Of a DNA stretch of 11,255 bases, positions 1-7,056 are shown one piece after another. The translations under genes and the position numbers were made by a program. The first letter of the stretch is position 1, and every line of letters starts with the position of its first letter. Under the pieces are notes generated by a model. It had not been told where the DNA came from. It saw nothing but the letters and a program-made list of their open reading frames with translations, and did not search any database. The stretch comes from JBFLVQ01 sp040758525 (GTDB lineage: Bacteria; Acidobacteriota; Blastocatellia; Chloracidobacteriales; JADJPF01), in assembly GCA_040758525.1 (NCBI GenBank), contig JBFLVQ010000280.1, positions 1-11,255 on the forward strand, in the 5' to 3' direction.

Positions 1-2867
1 GGTTAAACAGACTAAAGGATGGCAAGTTTACCACCTATACAACTAAAGATGGTCTGTCTAATGATATGGTGACCTCATTATATCAAGATAGAGAAGGAAG
101 TTTATGGGTCGGCACAGCTATTGGCTTGAATAGGTTTAAGGATGGCAAGTTTACCACCTATACAACTAAAGATGGTCTGTCTAATGATTATATTCGTGCA
201 CTATATCAGGATAGAGAAGGAGGCTTATGGATTGGTACGTTTGTTGGCTTGAATAGGTTTAAGGATGGTAAGTTTACCACCTATACAATTAAGGATGGTA
301 TACCTAATGATGATGTAATGATACTTTATGAAGATAAAGAAGGAGGTCTGTGGGTTGGCACAAATGGTGGATTATGTAGGATCAAAGAAGGCAAATTTTC
401 TGTTTATACAGTAAAGGAAGGTTTATCTAATGGGATTGTTTCAGCAATCTATGAAGATAATGAAAGAAACTTATGGATTGGCACACAGGGTGATGGACTG
501 AACCGGTTAAAAGATGGCAAATTCACAAAGTTTACAATGAAAGAAGGTCTGTTTGATGATGCAATTCATGTAATATTAGAGGATGATAGAGAGAATCTCT
601 GGATGAGTACTAATAGAGGGGTATTTCAAGTAAGTAAGCAACAGTTGAATAGTTTCGCAGATGGAAAGATAAAATCGATTAATTGTATTGCTTATAATGT
701 TGATGATGGAATGAAAAGCGCAGAGTGCAATGGTGGTCTGCAACCATCAGGTTGGAAGACCAAAGATAATCGGCTCTGGTTTCCTACAATAAAAGGTGTA
801 ATAGTAGTAGATCCTAATAATATAAATACTAATAGCCTGATTCCACCAATACATATAGAAGAGATCTTAATCGATAAGAAGAGAATAGATTTTACTAAGA
901 CTGCAGAAGTTAAACCTGGTAGTAAAGAGATAGAGTTTCACTATACCGCATTAAGCCTGCTGATTCCTGGTAGAGTAAAATTTAAATATAAATTAGAAGG
1001 GTTTGATAAGGAATGGGTAGAAGCAGGAACAAGACGCACAGCATATTACACCAACTTGCCACCTGGTAAATACAGATTTGTCGTAACAGCTTGTAATAGT
1101 GATGGTATATGGAATGAGACCAGTTCTGCATTTGATTTCTATCTACAACCATATTTTTACCAGACGAAATTGTTTTATGTCCTATGTATATTAAGTATTA
1201 TTTTAGTTATAACGAGTATCTTCCATCTGCGAGTTAGATATCTAAAGAATCGTCATAAAGAACTCTCACTATTGGTAGAAGCTGCTCAAGCAGCTACACG
1301 CGCTAAAAGCCTGTTCCTTGCTACAATGAGTCATGAGATACGAACTCCTATGAATGCAGTAGTAGGTATGACAGGTCTACTGCTTGATACACATCTTACT
1401 GCCGAACAACAAGAGTATGTTGAAACAATTAAGATAGGTAGTGAGTCTCTACTTACGATCATCAATGATATACTCGATTTTTCTAAGATAGAGTGTGACA
1501 AAATAGATATTGAGCAACGCGCTTTTATCTTAAGAGACTGTGTAGAGGGAGCATTAGATTTAGTCTCTGCTGGAGCATACGAGAAAGGATTAGATTTAGC
1601 ATACCTGCTTGAGCCAAAAGCTCCTCAGGTAATATTAGGAGATATAACTAGATTACGTCAGATATTGGTAAATCTATTAAATAATGCAATCAAGTTTACT
1701 CAACAAGGAGAAGTTTTAGCTTCTGTAAGCTACCGTAGTATAGATGAAAAGAGACACGAGTTTGAGTTTTCCATCAAAGATACCGGTATAGGTATTCCAA
1801 AAAATAGAATGGATAGGCTGTTTCAATCATTCAGTCAAGTAGATGCATCAACATCTCGTCATTTTGGTGGTACAGGGCTTGGCTTGGCAATCAGTAAGAA
1901 ACTGGCTGAAATGATGGGTGGAAGAATCTGGGTAGAAAGTCAAGAAGAGGTTGGCTCTACATTCTACTTTACCATAGTTGCTGAATCTGTATCCGAACAA
2001 CCTCCTTTAGATGAGGCAACAGAGGTAAGCTTGAAAGATAAAAGAGTACTGGTAGTAGATGATAATACAGCCAGTAGAATGGTACTAATAAAGCAGACAG
2101 AGTTTTGGGGAATGATAGTAGAAACAGCAAACTCTGGAGTTGAAGCAATAAATCTATTGCAGGATTCGCAGAAAGAAAAGCAGTTTGATTTAGTGATATT
2201 AGATCATGATATGACACAGATGGATGGATTAACACTTGCTACAGAGATAAAGAAGTTAGAATTAGGAAAAAGATTACCGATAGTATTACTGGCATCTGGA
2301 GCAACCAGCAAGTGTGAATTAATGGAGAGAGATCATGGTACAAGTTGTGCTGCATATCTAGCTAAGCCGATAAGAGTATCACAACTGTTTCAGGTCTTAT
2401 CTAGACTATTGAAAAAAGCACCGGTTGAGATCAAACCACAAGCACCTGCACAATTATTTGATAAACGTATAGGAGAGCAGCGCCCACTGAAAATACTGCT
2501 AGCAGAAGATAACCTGGTAAACCAAAAGGTGGCATTGAGAATATTAGAGAAAATTGGATACAAAGCAGATATCGCAACAAATGGAATAGAAGTATTAGCA
2601 GCATTAGAGCGTCAAACATATGATGTAATATTTATGGATGTGCAGATGCCAGAGATGGATGGGTTGGAAGCAACCCGACTCATAAATGAGAGATGGCAGA
2701 AAGAAAAAAGACCCAGAATCATCGCATTGACTGCTAACGCAATACAAGGAGACAGGGAAGAATGTCTTGCTGCAGGAATGGATGACTATGTAAGCAAACC
2801 TGTTAAAGGGGAAACTCTACGGGCTGCTCTGGATAGATGTAATAACCATTATGAAAATTGTGCATAA
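1..2867 (+). CDS. Hybrid sensor histidine kinase with two-component regulator propeller, 5'-truncated
   Basis: This is the C-terminal part of a membrane hybrid histidine kinase. The frame is open from base 3, so the methionine at 66 is internal and the true start lies upstream of the window. Numbering from that methionine, the order is: propeller repeats (to about 240, with LWVGT/LWIGT signatures), a Y_Y_Y immunoglobulin-like domain (about 285-360), one transmembrane helix (about 366-386), HisKA with phospho-accepting H423 in SHEIRTP, and a HATPase with N box near N540, DTGIGIP (572-578) and GGTGLGL (601-607). Two receivers follow: REC1 (D665/D666, D713, K767) and REC2 (D858, T889 region, K911). 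No HPt or DNA-binding domain is present, so phosphate presumably passes to a separate partner. The propeller should face the periplasm or exterior and sense an unknown ligand. The gene is much more AT-rich than its neighbours. The family assignment is firm; the signal and output are unknown. Confidence 0.95.
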   Translation, partial: LNRLKDGKFTTYTTKDGLSNDMVTSLYQDREGSLWVGTAIGLNRFKDGKFTTYTTKDGLSNDYIRALYQDREGGLWIGTFVGLNRFKDGKFTTYTIKDGIPNDDVMILYEDKEGGLWVGTNGGLCRIKEGKFSVYTVKEGLSNGIVSAIYEDNERNLWIGTQGDGLNRLKDGKFTKFTMKEGLFDDAIHVILEDDRENLWMSTNRGVFQVSKQQLNSFADGKIKSINCIAYNVDDGMKSAECNGGLQPSGWKTKDNRLWFPTIKGVIVVDPNNINTNSLIPPIHIEEILIDKKRIDFTKTAEVKPGSKEIEFHYTALSLLIPGRVKFKYKLEGFDKEWVEAGTRRTAYYTNLPPGKYRFVVTACNSDGIWNETSSAFDFYLQPYFYQTKLFYVLCILSIILVITSIFHLRVRYLKNRHKELSLLVEAAQAATRAKSLFLATMSHEIRTPMNAVVGMTGLLLDTHLTAEQQEYVETIKIGSESLLTIINDILDFSKIECDKIDIEQRAFILRDCVEGALDLVSAGAYEKGLDLAYLLEPKAPQVILGDITRLRQILVNLLNNAIKFTQQGEVLASVSYRSIDEKRHEFEFSIKDTGIGIPKNRMDRLFQSFSQVDASTSRHFGGTGLGLAISKKLAEMMGGRIWVESQEEVGSTFYFTIVAESVSEQPPLDEATEVSLKDKRVLVVDDNTASRMVLIKQTEFWGMIVETANSGVEAINLLQDSQKEKQFDLVILDHDMTQMDGLTLATEIKKLELGKRLPIVLLASGATSKCELMERDHGTSCAAYLAKPIRVSQLFQVLSRLLKKAPVEIKPQAPAQLFDKRIGEQRPLKILLAEDNLVNQKVALRILEKIGYKADIATNGIEVLAALERQTYDVIFMDVQMPEMDGLEATRLINERWQKEKRPRIIALTANAIQGDREECLAAGMDDYVSKPVKGETLRAALDRCNNHYENCA
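9..503 (+). repeat. Tandem 123-bp coding repeats (propeller blades)
   Basis: Four successive 123-bp units (41 codons) begin at 9, 132, 255 and 378. A fifth unit starts at 504, after one extra codon. Each encodes one propeller repeat with a pattern like R-x-K-D-G-K-F-T-x-Y-T followed by LWxGT. Units 1 and 2 share a perfect 51-bp direct repeat (15-65 and 138-188). Units 2 and 3 share a perfect 25-bp stretch (121-145 and 244-268). Later units are diverged, which suggests recent duplication or gene conversion of the first ones. The array continues upstream out of the window. Confidence 0.9.
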
Positions 2868-2887
2868 AGTGAAGCCTCGATAATTGC

Positions 2888-4273
2888 CTAAGATTTAACA
2901 TTGGTTCTACGACAAAGTGCTAACCATCGTGTAGCAAAATTGGGATTACTTAAAAAATGCAGATGTATATAGCTTGCCAAGCAGTTATTGATAACGTAGC
3001 CTTCCAGACAGGATTGTTCACCATCACGGCGTGGGCTGAGACGATAAGAACGAGTGATAGATTCCGGCATTGGATCTATCTGTGAATATCGAAACTGATG
3101 GCCGCGTGCAGTCTCTCTTACTGCCAATGGCATATGCTGATTTAGACCCTCTACGTTAAAATAACCAAGTGCAGCAAGCCGTGATTGCATTCTAGCTCGT
3201 GTTGGTAATACACCGACCATTTGATACTCTTCACCATTTGTGCAAATAATACTTTCTGTTAAATACATCAAGCCACCACATTCAGCATAGCCTGCACCAC
3301 CGGCAGTAATAAATTCCTTTATAGCTTGTCGCGCTTTAATATTAGCGCTAAGTTGTTGGGCATAAATCTCTGGGTAACCTCCGCCGAAATATAGACCTGC
3401 TAGGCCACTGGGAAGAGCATCCTCCAATGGACTCCAAAATACCAGCTCAGCACCTAAACGAACTAGCAGTTCTAGATTCTCTTGGTAATAGAAACAGAAT
3501 GCCTGATCTAGCGCCACGCCAATACGTACTGGGGCCGTCGAGGGTGTGGCGATCAATTTATCTTCGCCTTCTTTAACATCTATAGGTATGGAAACAGTTG
3601 AGAGAGTCAGTAATTGATCAAGATCAACACTAGCTTCTATCCAATCAGCGAGATCGTTTAGACGAGATGAATCAATAACTTCTCGGGCTGTAACTAAACC
3701 AAGATGACGTGAAGGTAGCGAGATCGTCTGATTGTTAGCTAACCAACCAATTGGTTTTGCCTGACAGGAAGTACGGATGGCATTTTCGATGTAATGGTAA
3801 TGTCCTACCCCGGCAACACGATTGGCGATTACCGCAACTACACGCAGATCTGGATCAAATGATTCAAAGCCATGCACTAATGCTGCTGCACTACGCGCCT
3901 GTGCAGCAGCATCAATAACAAGCACAACCGGTAATCCAAGCCATTTTGCCATTTCTGCTGTCGAACCAGATTCATCTATTGCTGATGCGCCATCAAATAG
4001 ACCCATAACACCTTCAACAATGGCTACATCGGCTGTTGCTACGGCCTCTGTAAAGATTGCCCGATTAATATCTGGTGTTAGCATCCAACCATCTATATTG
4101 CGACTAGGTCGAGCCGTTGCCGCGCTATGAAAACCAGGATCAATAAAATCAGGTCCGATCTTAAATCCTTGTACTATCAGACCACGTCGCCGCAGCGCCG
4201 ACATTAACGCTGTACTGATGGTGGTTTTTCCTACATTACTATGTGTGCCGGCAACTACTATCGCATATTGCAT
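2888..4273 (-). CDS. cobB/cbiA: Cobyrinate a,c-diamide synthase
   Basis: This glutamine-dependent amidotransferase amidates the a and c side chains of cobyrinic (or hydrogenobyrinic) acid using ATP, a step of cobalamin corrin-ring synthesis in the cytoplasm. The 461-residue length is normal for the family. The N-terminal half is a dethiobiotin-synthetase-like ATPase with P-loop GTHSNVGKT (9-17), the KIGPDFIDP segment (38-46) and EGVMGLFDG (87-95). The C-terminal half is a class I glutaminase domain of the CobB/CobQ type, with FGGGYPE (296-302), nucleophile C332 in AECGGLMYL, and the catalytic His in YIHLHF (H437 or H439). The ATG is the only standard start. An in-frame TAA lies 7 codons upstream, and no Shine-Dalgarno sits at normal spacing; the GAAGG is more than 20 nt away. 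The gene follows the helicase C-half by 43 nt and probably shares its transcript. No other cobalamin genes are nearby. Sequence alone does not separate the aerobic (CobB) from the anaerobic (CbiA) pathway. Confidence 0.93.
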   Translation of the reverse strand: MQYAIVVAGTHSNVGKTTISTALMSALRRRGLIVQGFKIGPDFIDPGFHSAATARPSRNIDGWMLTPDINRAIFTEAVATADVAIVEGVMGLFDGASAIDESGSTAEMAKWLGLPVVLVIDAAAQARSAAALVHGFESFDPDLRVVAVIANRVAGVGHYHYIENAIRTSCQAKPIGWLANNQTISLPSRHLGLVTAREVIDSSRLNDLADWIEASVDLDQLLTLSTVSIPIDVKEGEDKLIATPSTAPVRIGVALDQAFCFYYQENLELLVRLGAELVFWSPLEDALPSGLAGLYFGGGYPEIYAQQLSANIKARQAIKEFITAGGAGYAECGGLMYLTESIICTNGEEYQMVGVLPTRARMQSRLAALGYFNVEGLNQHMPLAVRETARGHQFRYSQIDPMPESITRSYRLSPRRDGEQSCLEGYVINNCLASYIHLHFLSNPNFATRWLALCRRTNVKS

Positions 4274-4316
4274 CTCAATACAATCAACTTTTTACCTTCA
4301 GCGTAAATGAAAAGAG

Positions 4317-5969
4317 TTATTCTTCGATAGGAGCGCGCCGTATCAATGCAAGTGCTTGACTAGCGGTTGCTGCCAATTGTGGATGCGTCTGTTGCAGGCC
4401 AATCAACTGGCCAAGTAGATCCGCGGTACGTAACATAAGACGTACAAGATCACCCTCATCGGCATAAACCTGATCCAGCATATCCTTCCAATGTACAGAA
4501 GTGTCAGCCCATAACCAGAGTAGTCGTGCAGCATCACCATCGAGTATGATAGGAAAAAAGAGTCCCGCGCGATCCTGTTGTTGTGCGATCCTTTGTGCGA
4601 TCTTAACAGCACGTTTGAATTGCAGGAAGATCGCCTCTTCACCTTCTTGATATTCAACCTCAATCTCACGATCGCCGGCTGCTAATGCACCTGCTAGCGC
4701 TGCCAGTGAACGTGGATCAGTAGTGGCGAAATAGTCAGCACGCACCAGTTCAGCAATGAAGAGGGCATTCTCTACACGCAGTTTAGCAGCCCATATACCA
4801 TTAGAATTGGGTTGCCATTCTTCGTCCAAGTAGTCGAACCATTGTAGTAATCGTGCACAATCCTCAAACCGCTCCCATAGGCCATGCTCTAGATCGCGCA
4901 GTACACTCTCTAATCGAACAATCTCTTGTTGTTGTGATTGGCGCATTGCTACGACACTGCCACAATAACCAACCTGAGGACAACGGCGGCAAGGCAGTTC
5001 TGCTAGTTCTTTGCGCAGTCGATCATTCCTATTGGTAAGGGACTGTAATTTGGCCGGTAGTTCACTATCTGTGACACTCTGACCATAAGCCAGAGCATGT
5101 TTGATCTTACGCTTAATACTCTTGATCGCCTTGCTAGTACGTGCCAACTCTTCCTCAGTTTTGTGGAAGTTCGCCCAGGTCTGTATACGGTCCTGACAGG
5201 GGCGCCCAATCTTATCCTGCTCCTGTTCACGTAACAGCCGTTCGTAATGGGGTCGCACTTTAGCTAGCTGTTTTAGTCTTTGGTATTGGCTAAAGCTCTT
5301 TTCTAAGAGATGACGGGCTTCTTCAGGACGGTGCTGCTGAAGTAGATTGAGCACCATTGTATAGTTGGCAGCAAATTGACTTTCAATCGGCTCAGATTCT
5401 TTCGCAAGCAGATCAAGAATTAGATTAATATCCTGAAAAGGTCCAGGGACAAAGATCGCAAAGCCAACCTTATCCTTACCACGGCGACCGGCGCGTCCTG
5501 TCATTTGTGCTAACTCAAAGGCTTTTAGATCACGATGACCTTCATCATCACGTAGACTAGAGGCAGTAATTACCACTGAACGTGCTGGCATATCTATCCC
5601 TGCTGCTAATGTAGTAGTAGCAAAGACAGCACGTAACAGACCGCGTGACATTAGACGTTCAACAGTATGTTTCCAAGCAGGTAGGTGACCAGCATGATGA
5701 GCTGCCACACCTTTGCGAAGTAACAGTTGGTAATGGCGATGATTAAAGACGAAATCTCGATCTGCGCTAGGGAAAGCTTCGATCTCTCTGGTTAAACGCT
5801 CACGTTGTGCACTAGAGAGATCCGGCATTGCCGGATTGCGAAAAGATTCTGCTGCTTCGTCACAGCCCTTGCGGCTACTAATAAAGATGATCGCCGGCAG
5901 CAGATCATGATTTTCCAACGAGCGCACCACATCTGTATAACGTGGTGCTGCTACTGATAATTTAGCCAA
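4317..5969 (-). CDS. Ski2/HelY-like helicase, C-terminal half (RecA2, helical and C-terminal domains)
   Basis: This 550-residue product carries the second motor domain and accessory region of a superfamily 2 RNA/DNA helicase related to HelY, Ski2 and Mtr4. Visible motifs are FISSRKGCDEAA (29-40), AAHHAGH (89-95), the motif V region FATTTLAAGIDMPA (116-129) and motif VI QMTGRAGRRG (155-164). A helical and charged region follows (about 200-320), then a cysteine cluster C327-x2-C330-x5-C336, and a C-terminal region (about 390-540) resembling the DSHCT domain of this family. It lacks the Walker A and DEVH motifs, which lie in the adjacent upstream gene. The start is TTG, with AGGGAGG seven bases upstream. 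The frame is closed by TGA two codons before the TTG, and homology begins almost at once (PRYTDVV, 9-15), so this start is well supported. Together with the upstream gene it makes about 851 residues, the size expected for one HelY-like protein. It cannot be an active helicase alone. Confidence 0.88.
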   Translation of the reverse strand: MAKLSVAAPRYTDVVRSLENHDLLPAIIFISSRKGCDEAAESFRNPAMPDLSSAQRERLTREIEAFPSADRDFVFNHRHYQLLLRKGVAAHHAGHLPAWKHTVERLMSRGLLRAVFATTTLAAGIDMPARSVVITASSLRDDEGHRDLKAFELAQMTGRAGRRGKDKVGFAIFVPGPFQDINLILDLLAKESEPIESQFAANYTMVLNLLQQHRPEEARHLLEKSFSQYQRLKQLAKVRPHYERLLREQEQDKIGRPCQDRIQTWANFHKTEEELARTSKAIKSIKRKIKHALAYGQSVTDSELPAKLQSLTNRNDRLRKELAELPCRRCPQVGYCGSVVAMRQSQQQEIVRLESVLRDLEHGLWERFEDCARLLQWFDYLDEEWQPNSNGIWAAKLRVENALFIAELVRADYFATTDPRSLAALAGALAAGDREIEVEYQEGEEAIFLQFKRAVKIAQRIAQQQDRAGLFFPIILDGDAARLLWLWADTSVHWKDMLDQVYADEGDLVRLMLRTADLLGQLIGLQQTHPQLAATASQALALIRRAPIEE

Positions 5970-5976
5970 CTTTCAT

Positions 5977-5983
5977 CCTCCCT
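5977..5983 (-). promoter_or_regulatory. Strong Shine-Dalgarno for the helicase C-half
   Basis: Read on the minus strand this is AGGGAGG, followed by seven bases and the TTG start at 5969. It lies in the 20-nt gap after the TGA of the upstream helicase half, so the second half could be translated by coupled re-initiation. It decides the choice of TTG, because no other in-frame start exists between the stop at 5973-5975 and the first helicase motif. Confidence 0.7.
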
Positions 5984-5989
5984 GGCACG

Positions 5990-6895
5990 TCAATAACGCC
6001 TAAACTTAAAGGCTCGGCGTATTGCGCGGGTACGACGACGCTCCTCTGGTTCGGATGGCTTGGCTTCATAGATTGCTCGTATCTCTGGATGCAATCCCTG
6101 CCCTTCAATTGTAAGTGGCAGTAGTTTGCCCATGGTGTCGATAAAGCCAGTACGCAGAGGTACAGGTCGATCTGGATGTGAGACCAGCCGGCATTCGGTG
6201 CCACGCGCCCAGGCCACCCAATCGGCCAACTCTCGAGCATTTCCAACGGTTGCAGAAAGCATCAATGCTCGTATCACACTTGGTGAATAGATGATTGCTT
6301 CCTCCCAGACCACTCCACGCTCTCGATCGGCCAAATAATGTACTTCATCAAAGACGACCAACCGTACATTCATCACTTGCAACTCATTCATTGCATCATA
6401 AAGCATATTGCGATAGATCTCGGTAGTTGCCACAATCAGCGGGGCGGCGGAATTGATCTTACGATCACCAGTCAAAATACCTACATTGTCAGCACCATAT
6501 AGAGCTGAGAACTCGCGGAATTTGTCATTTGAGAGTGCCTTAAGCGGCGAGGTGTACCAGGCACGGCTACCGGCGGCAAGTACCTGTTTGATCGCTTCAG
6601 TAGCAATCCAGGTTTTACCAGAGCCAGTAGGAGCTGCTACCAGTACATCACAATTCTGTCGTGTAACTAGATCGATTGCTTCTAGTTGGAACTGATCAGG
6701 GACAAAGGCAGTTTGTGGTGGTGCGCCTATGCCATGTAAAAAATTGGCTAACTCTTCGCGCCTACTCTTACGTGGCACGGCGGCTGGCACGCCACTATTA
6801 TGCTCTTCTACAGGTGGTCGCTTGTGGCTCTGCTTTTTCTGTTCCCGGCGCTGTTTGGATCGCGACATATCAATAAGTGCCCCAGTCCGGTTCAT
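5990..6895 (-). CDS. Ski2/HelY-like helicase, N-terminal half (RecA1 domain)
   Basis: This 301-residue product holds the ATP-binding motor domain of a superfamily 2 helicase of the HelY/Ski2 type. A basic, low-complexity N-terminus (about 1-50) is followed by FVPDQFQLEAI (64-74, Q-motif-like), Walker A APTGSGKT (88-95), motif Ia TSPLKALSNDKF (115-126), LTGD (141-144), DEVH (183-186, the Ski2-type motif II) and SAT (214-216). It stops with a basic tail just where the linker to RecA2 should lie. The rest of the helicase is encoded 20 nt downstream in another frame. The start may be the ATG at 6895 or a second ATG at 6868 (residue 10). Neither has a clear Shine-Dalgarno; an in-frame TAA six codons upstream limits any longer start. 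Without RecA2 it should not unwind by itself. It may pair with the product of the next gene or be a decaying gene. Confidence 0.88.
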   Translation of the reverse strand: MNRTGALIDMSRSKQRREQKKQSHKRPPVEEHNSGVPAAVPRKSRREELANFLHGIGAPPQTAFVPDQFQLEAIDLVTRQNCDVLVAAPTGSGKTWIATEAIKQVLAAGSRAWYTSPLKALSNDKFREFSALYGADNVGILTGDRKINSAAPLIVATTEIYRNMLYDAMNELQVMNVRLVVFDEVHYLADRERGVVWEEAIIYSPSVIRALMLSATVGNARELADWVAWARGTECRLVSHPDRPVPLRTGFIDTMGKLLPLTIEGQGLHPEIRAIYEAKPSEPEERRRTRAIRRAFKFRRY

Positions 6896-7056
6896 GCTGC
6901 CACATGACGTTTAACATATGACAATATACCCCTACTTGCATCTTAACTTAGCGACGTCAGTGAGGCAATCTAGGCCGGCTGACCGGTTTGTCTATCTGTC
7001 GGCATAAATTTTGCACGGCAAGGAATCGTGAACAATTCGCTAGTTAGGAGCAAGGC
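6896..7056. promoter_or_regulatory. Divergent intergenic region, helicase unit versus site-2 protease
   Basis: These 161 bp separate the start of the leftward helicase/cobB unit from the rightward protease gene, so promoters in both directions are expected. On the minus strand an AT-rich segment gives TATATT (6923-6928) as a possible -10, without a good -35. On the plus strand CTGACC (6979-6984) and CATAAA (7003-7008), 18 bp apart, form a weak sigma-70-like pair. An imperfect inverted repeat with CCGG/CCGG core and CTGA loop (6972-6989) overlaps this and could be an operator or simply chance. The protease Shine-Dalgarno AGGAG is at 7046-7050. All promoter calls here are tentative. Confidence 0.35.

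Noticed and set aside
66..68. Methionine at 66 as the kinase start.
   Set aside because: The same frame is open upstream to base 3 and encodes another copy of the propeller repeat, so this is an internal methionine of a gene cut by the window edge.
9..503. The regularly spaced repeats as a possible CRISPR array.
   Set aside because: Units are 123 bp, in coding register, and translate to propeller blades; there is no repeat/spacer alternation.
3822..4130. A 102-codon plus-strand open frame within cobB.
   Set aside because: It is antisense to a gene with clear conserved motifs, has low-complexity Ala/Ser/Thr composition, and resembles no family I recognise.
5962..6246. A 94-codon minus-strand frame spanning the junction between the two helicase halves.
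   Set aside because: It lies in the third frame, overlaps the coding end of the N-half, and shows no recognisable motif. It matters only because it is the frame that a double frameshift would have to pass through; I treat it as a shadow.
6972..6989. The imperfect inverted repeat in the divergent intergenic region as a defined operator.
   Set aside because: Only four strong pairs plus wobble pairs support it, and CCGG is self-complementary, so it easily arises by chance. It is mentioned only within the intergenic entry.
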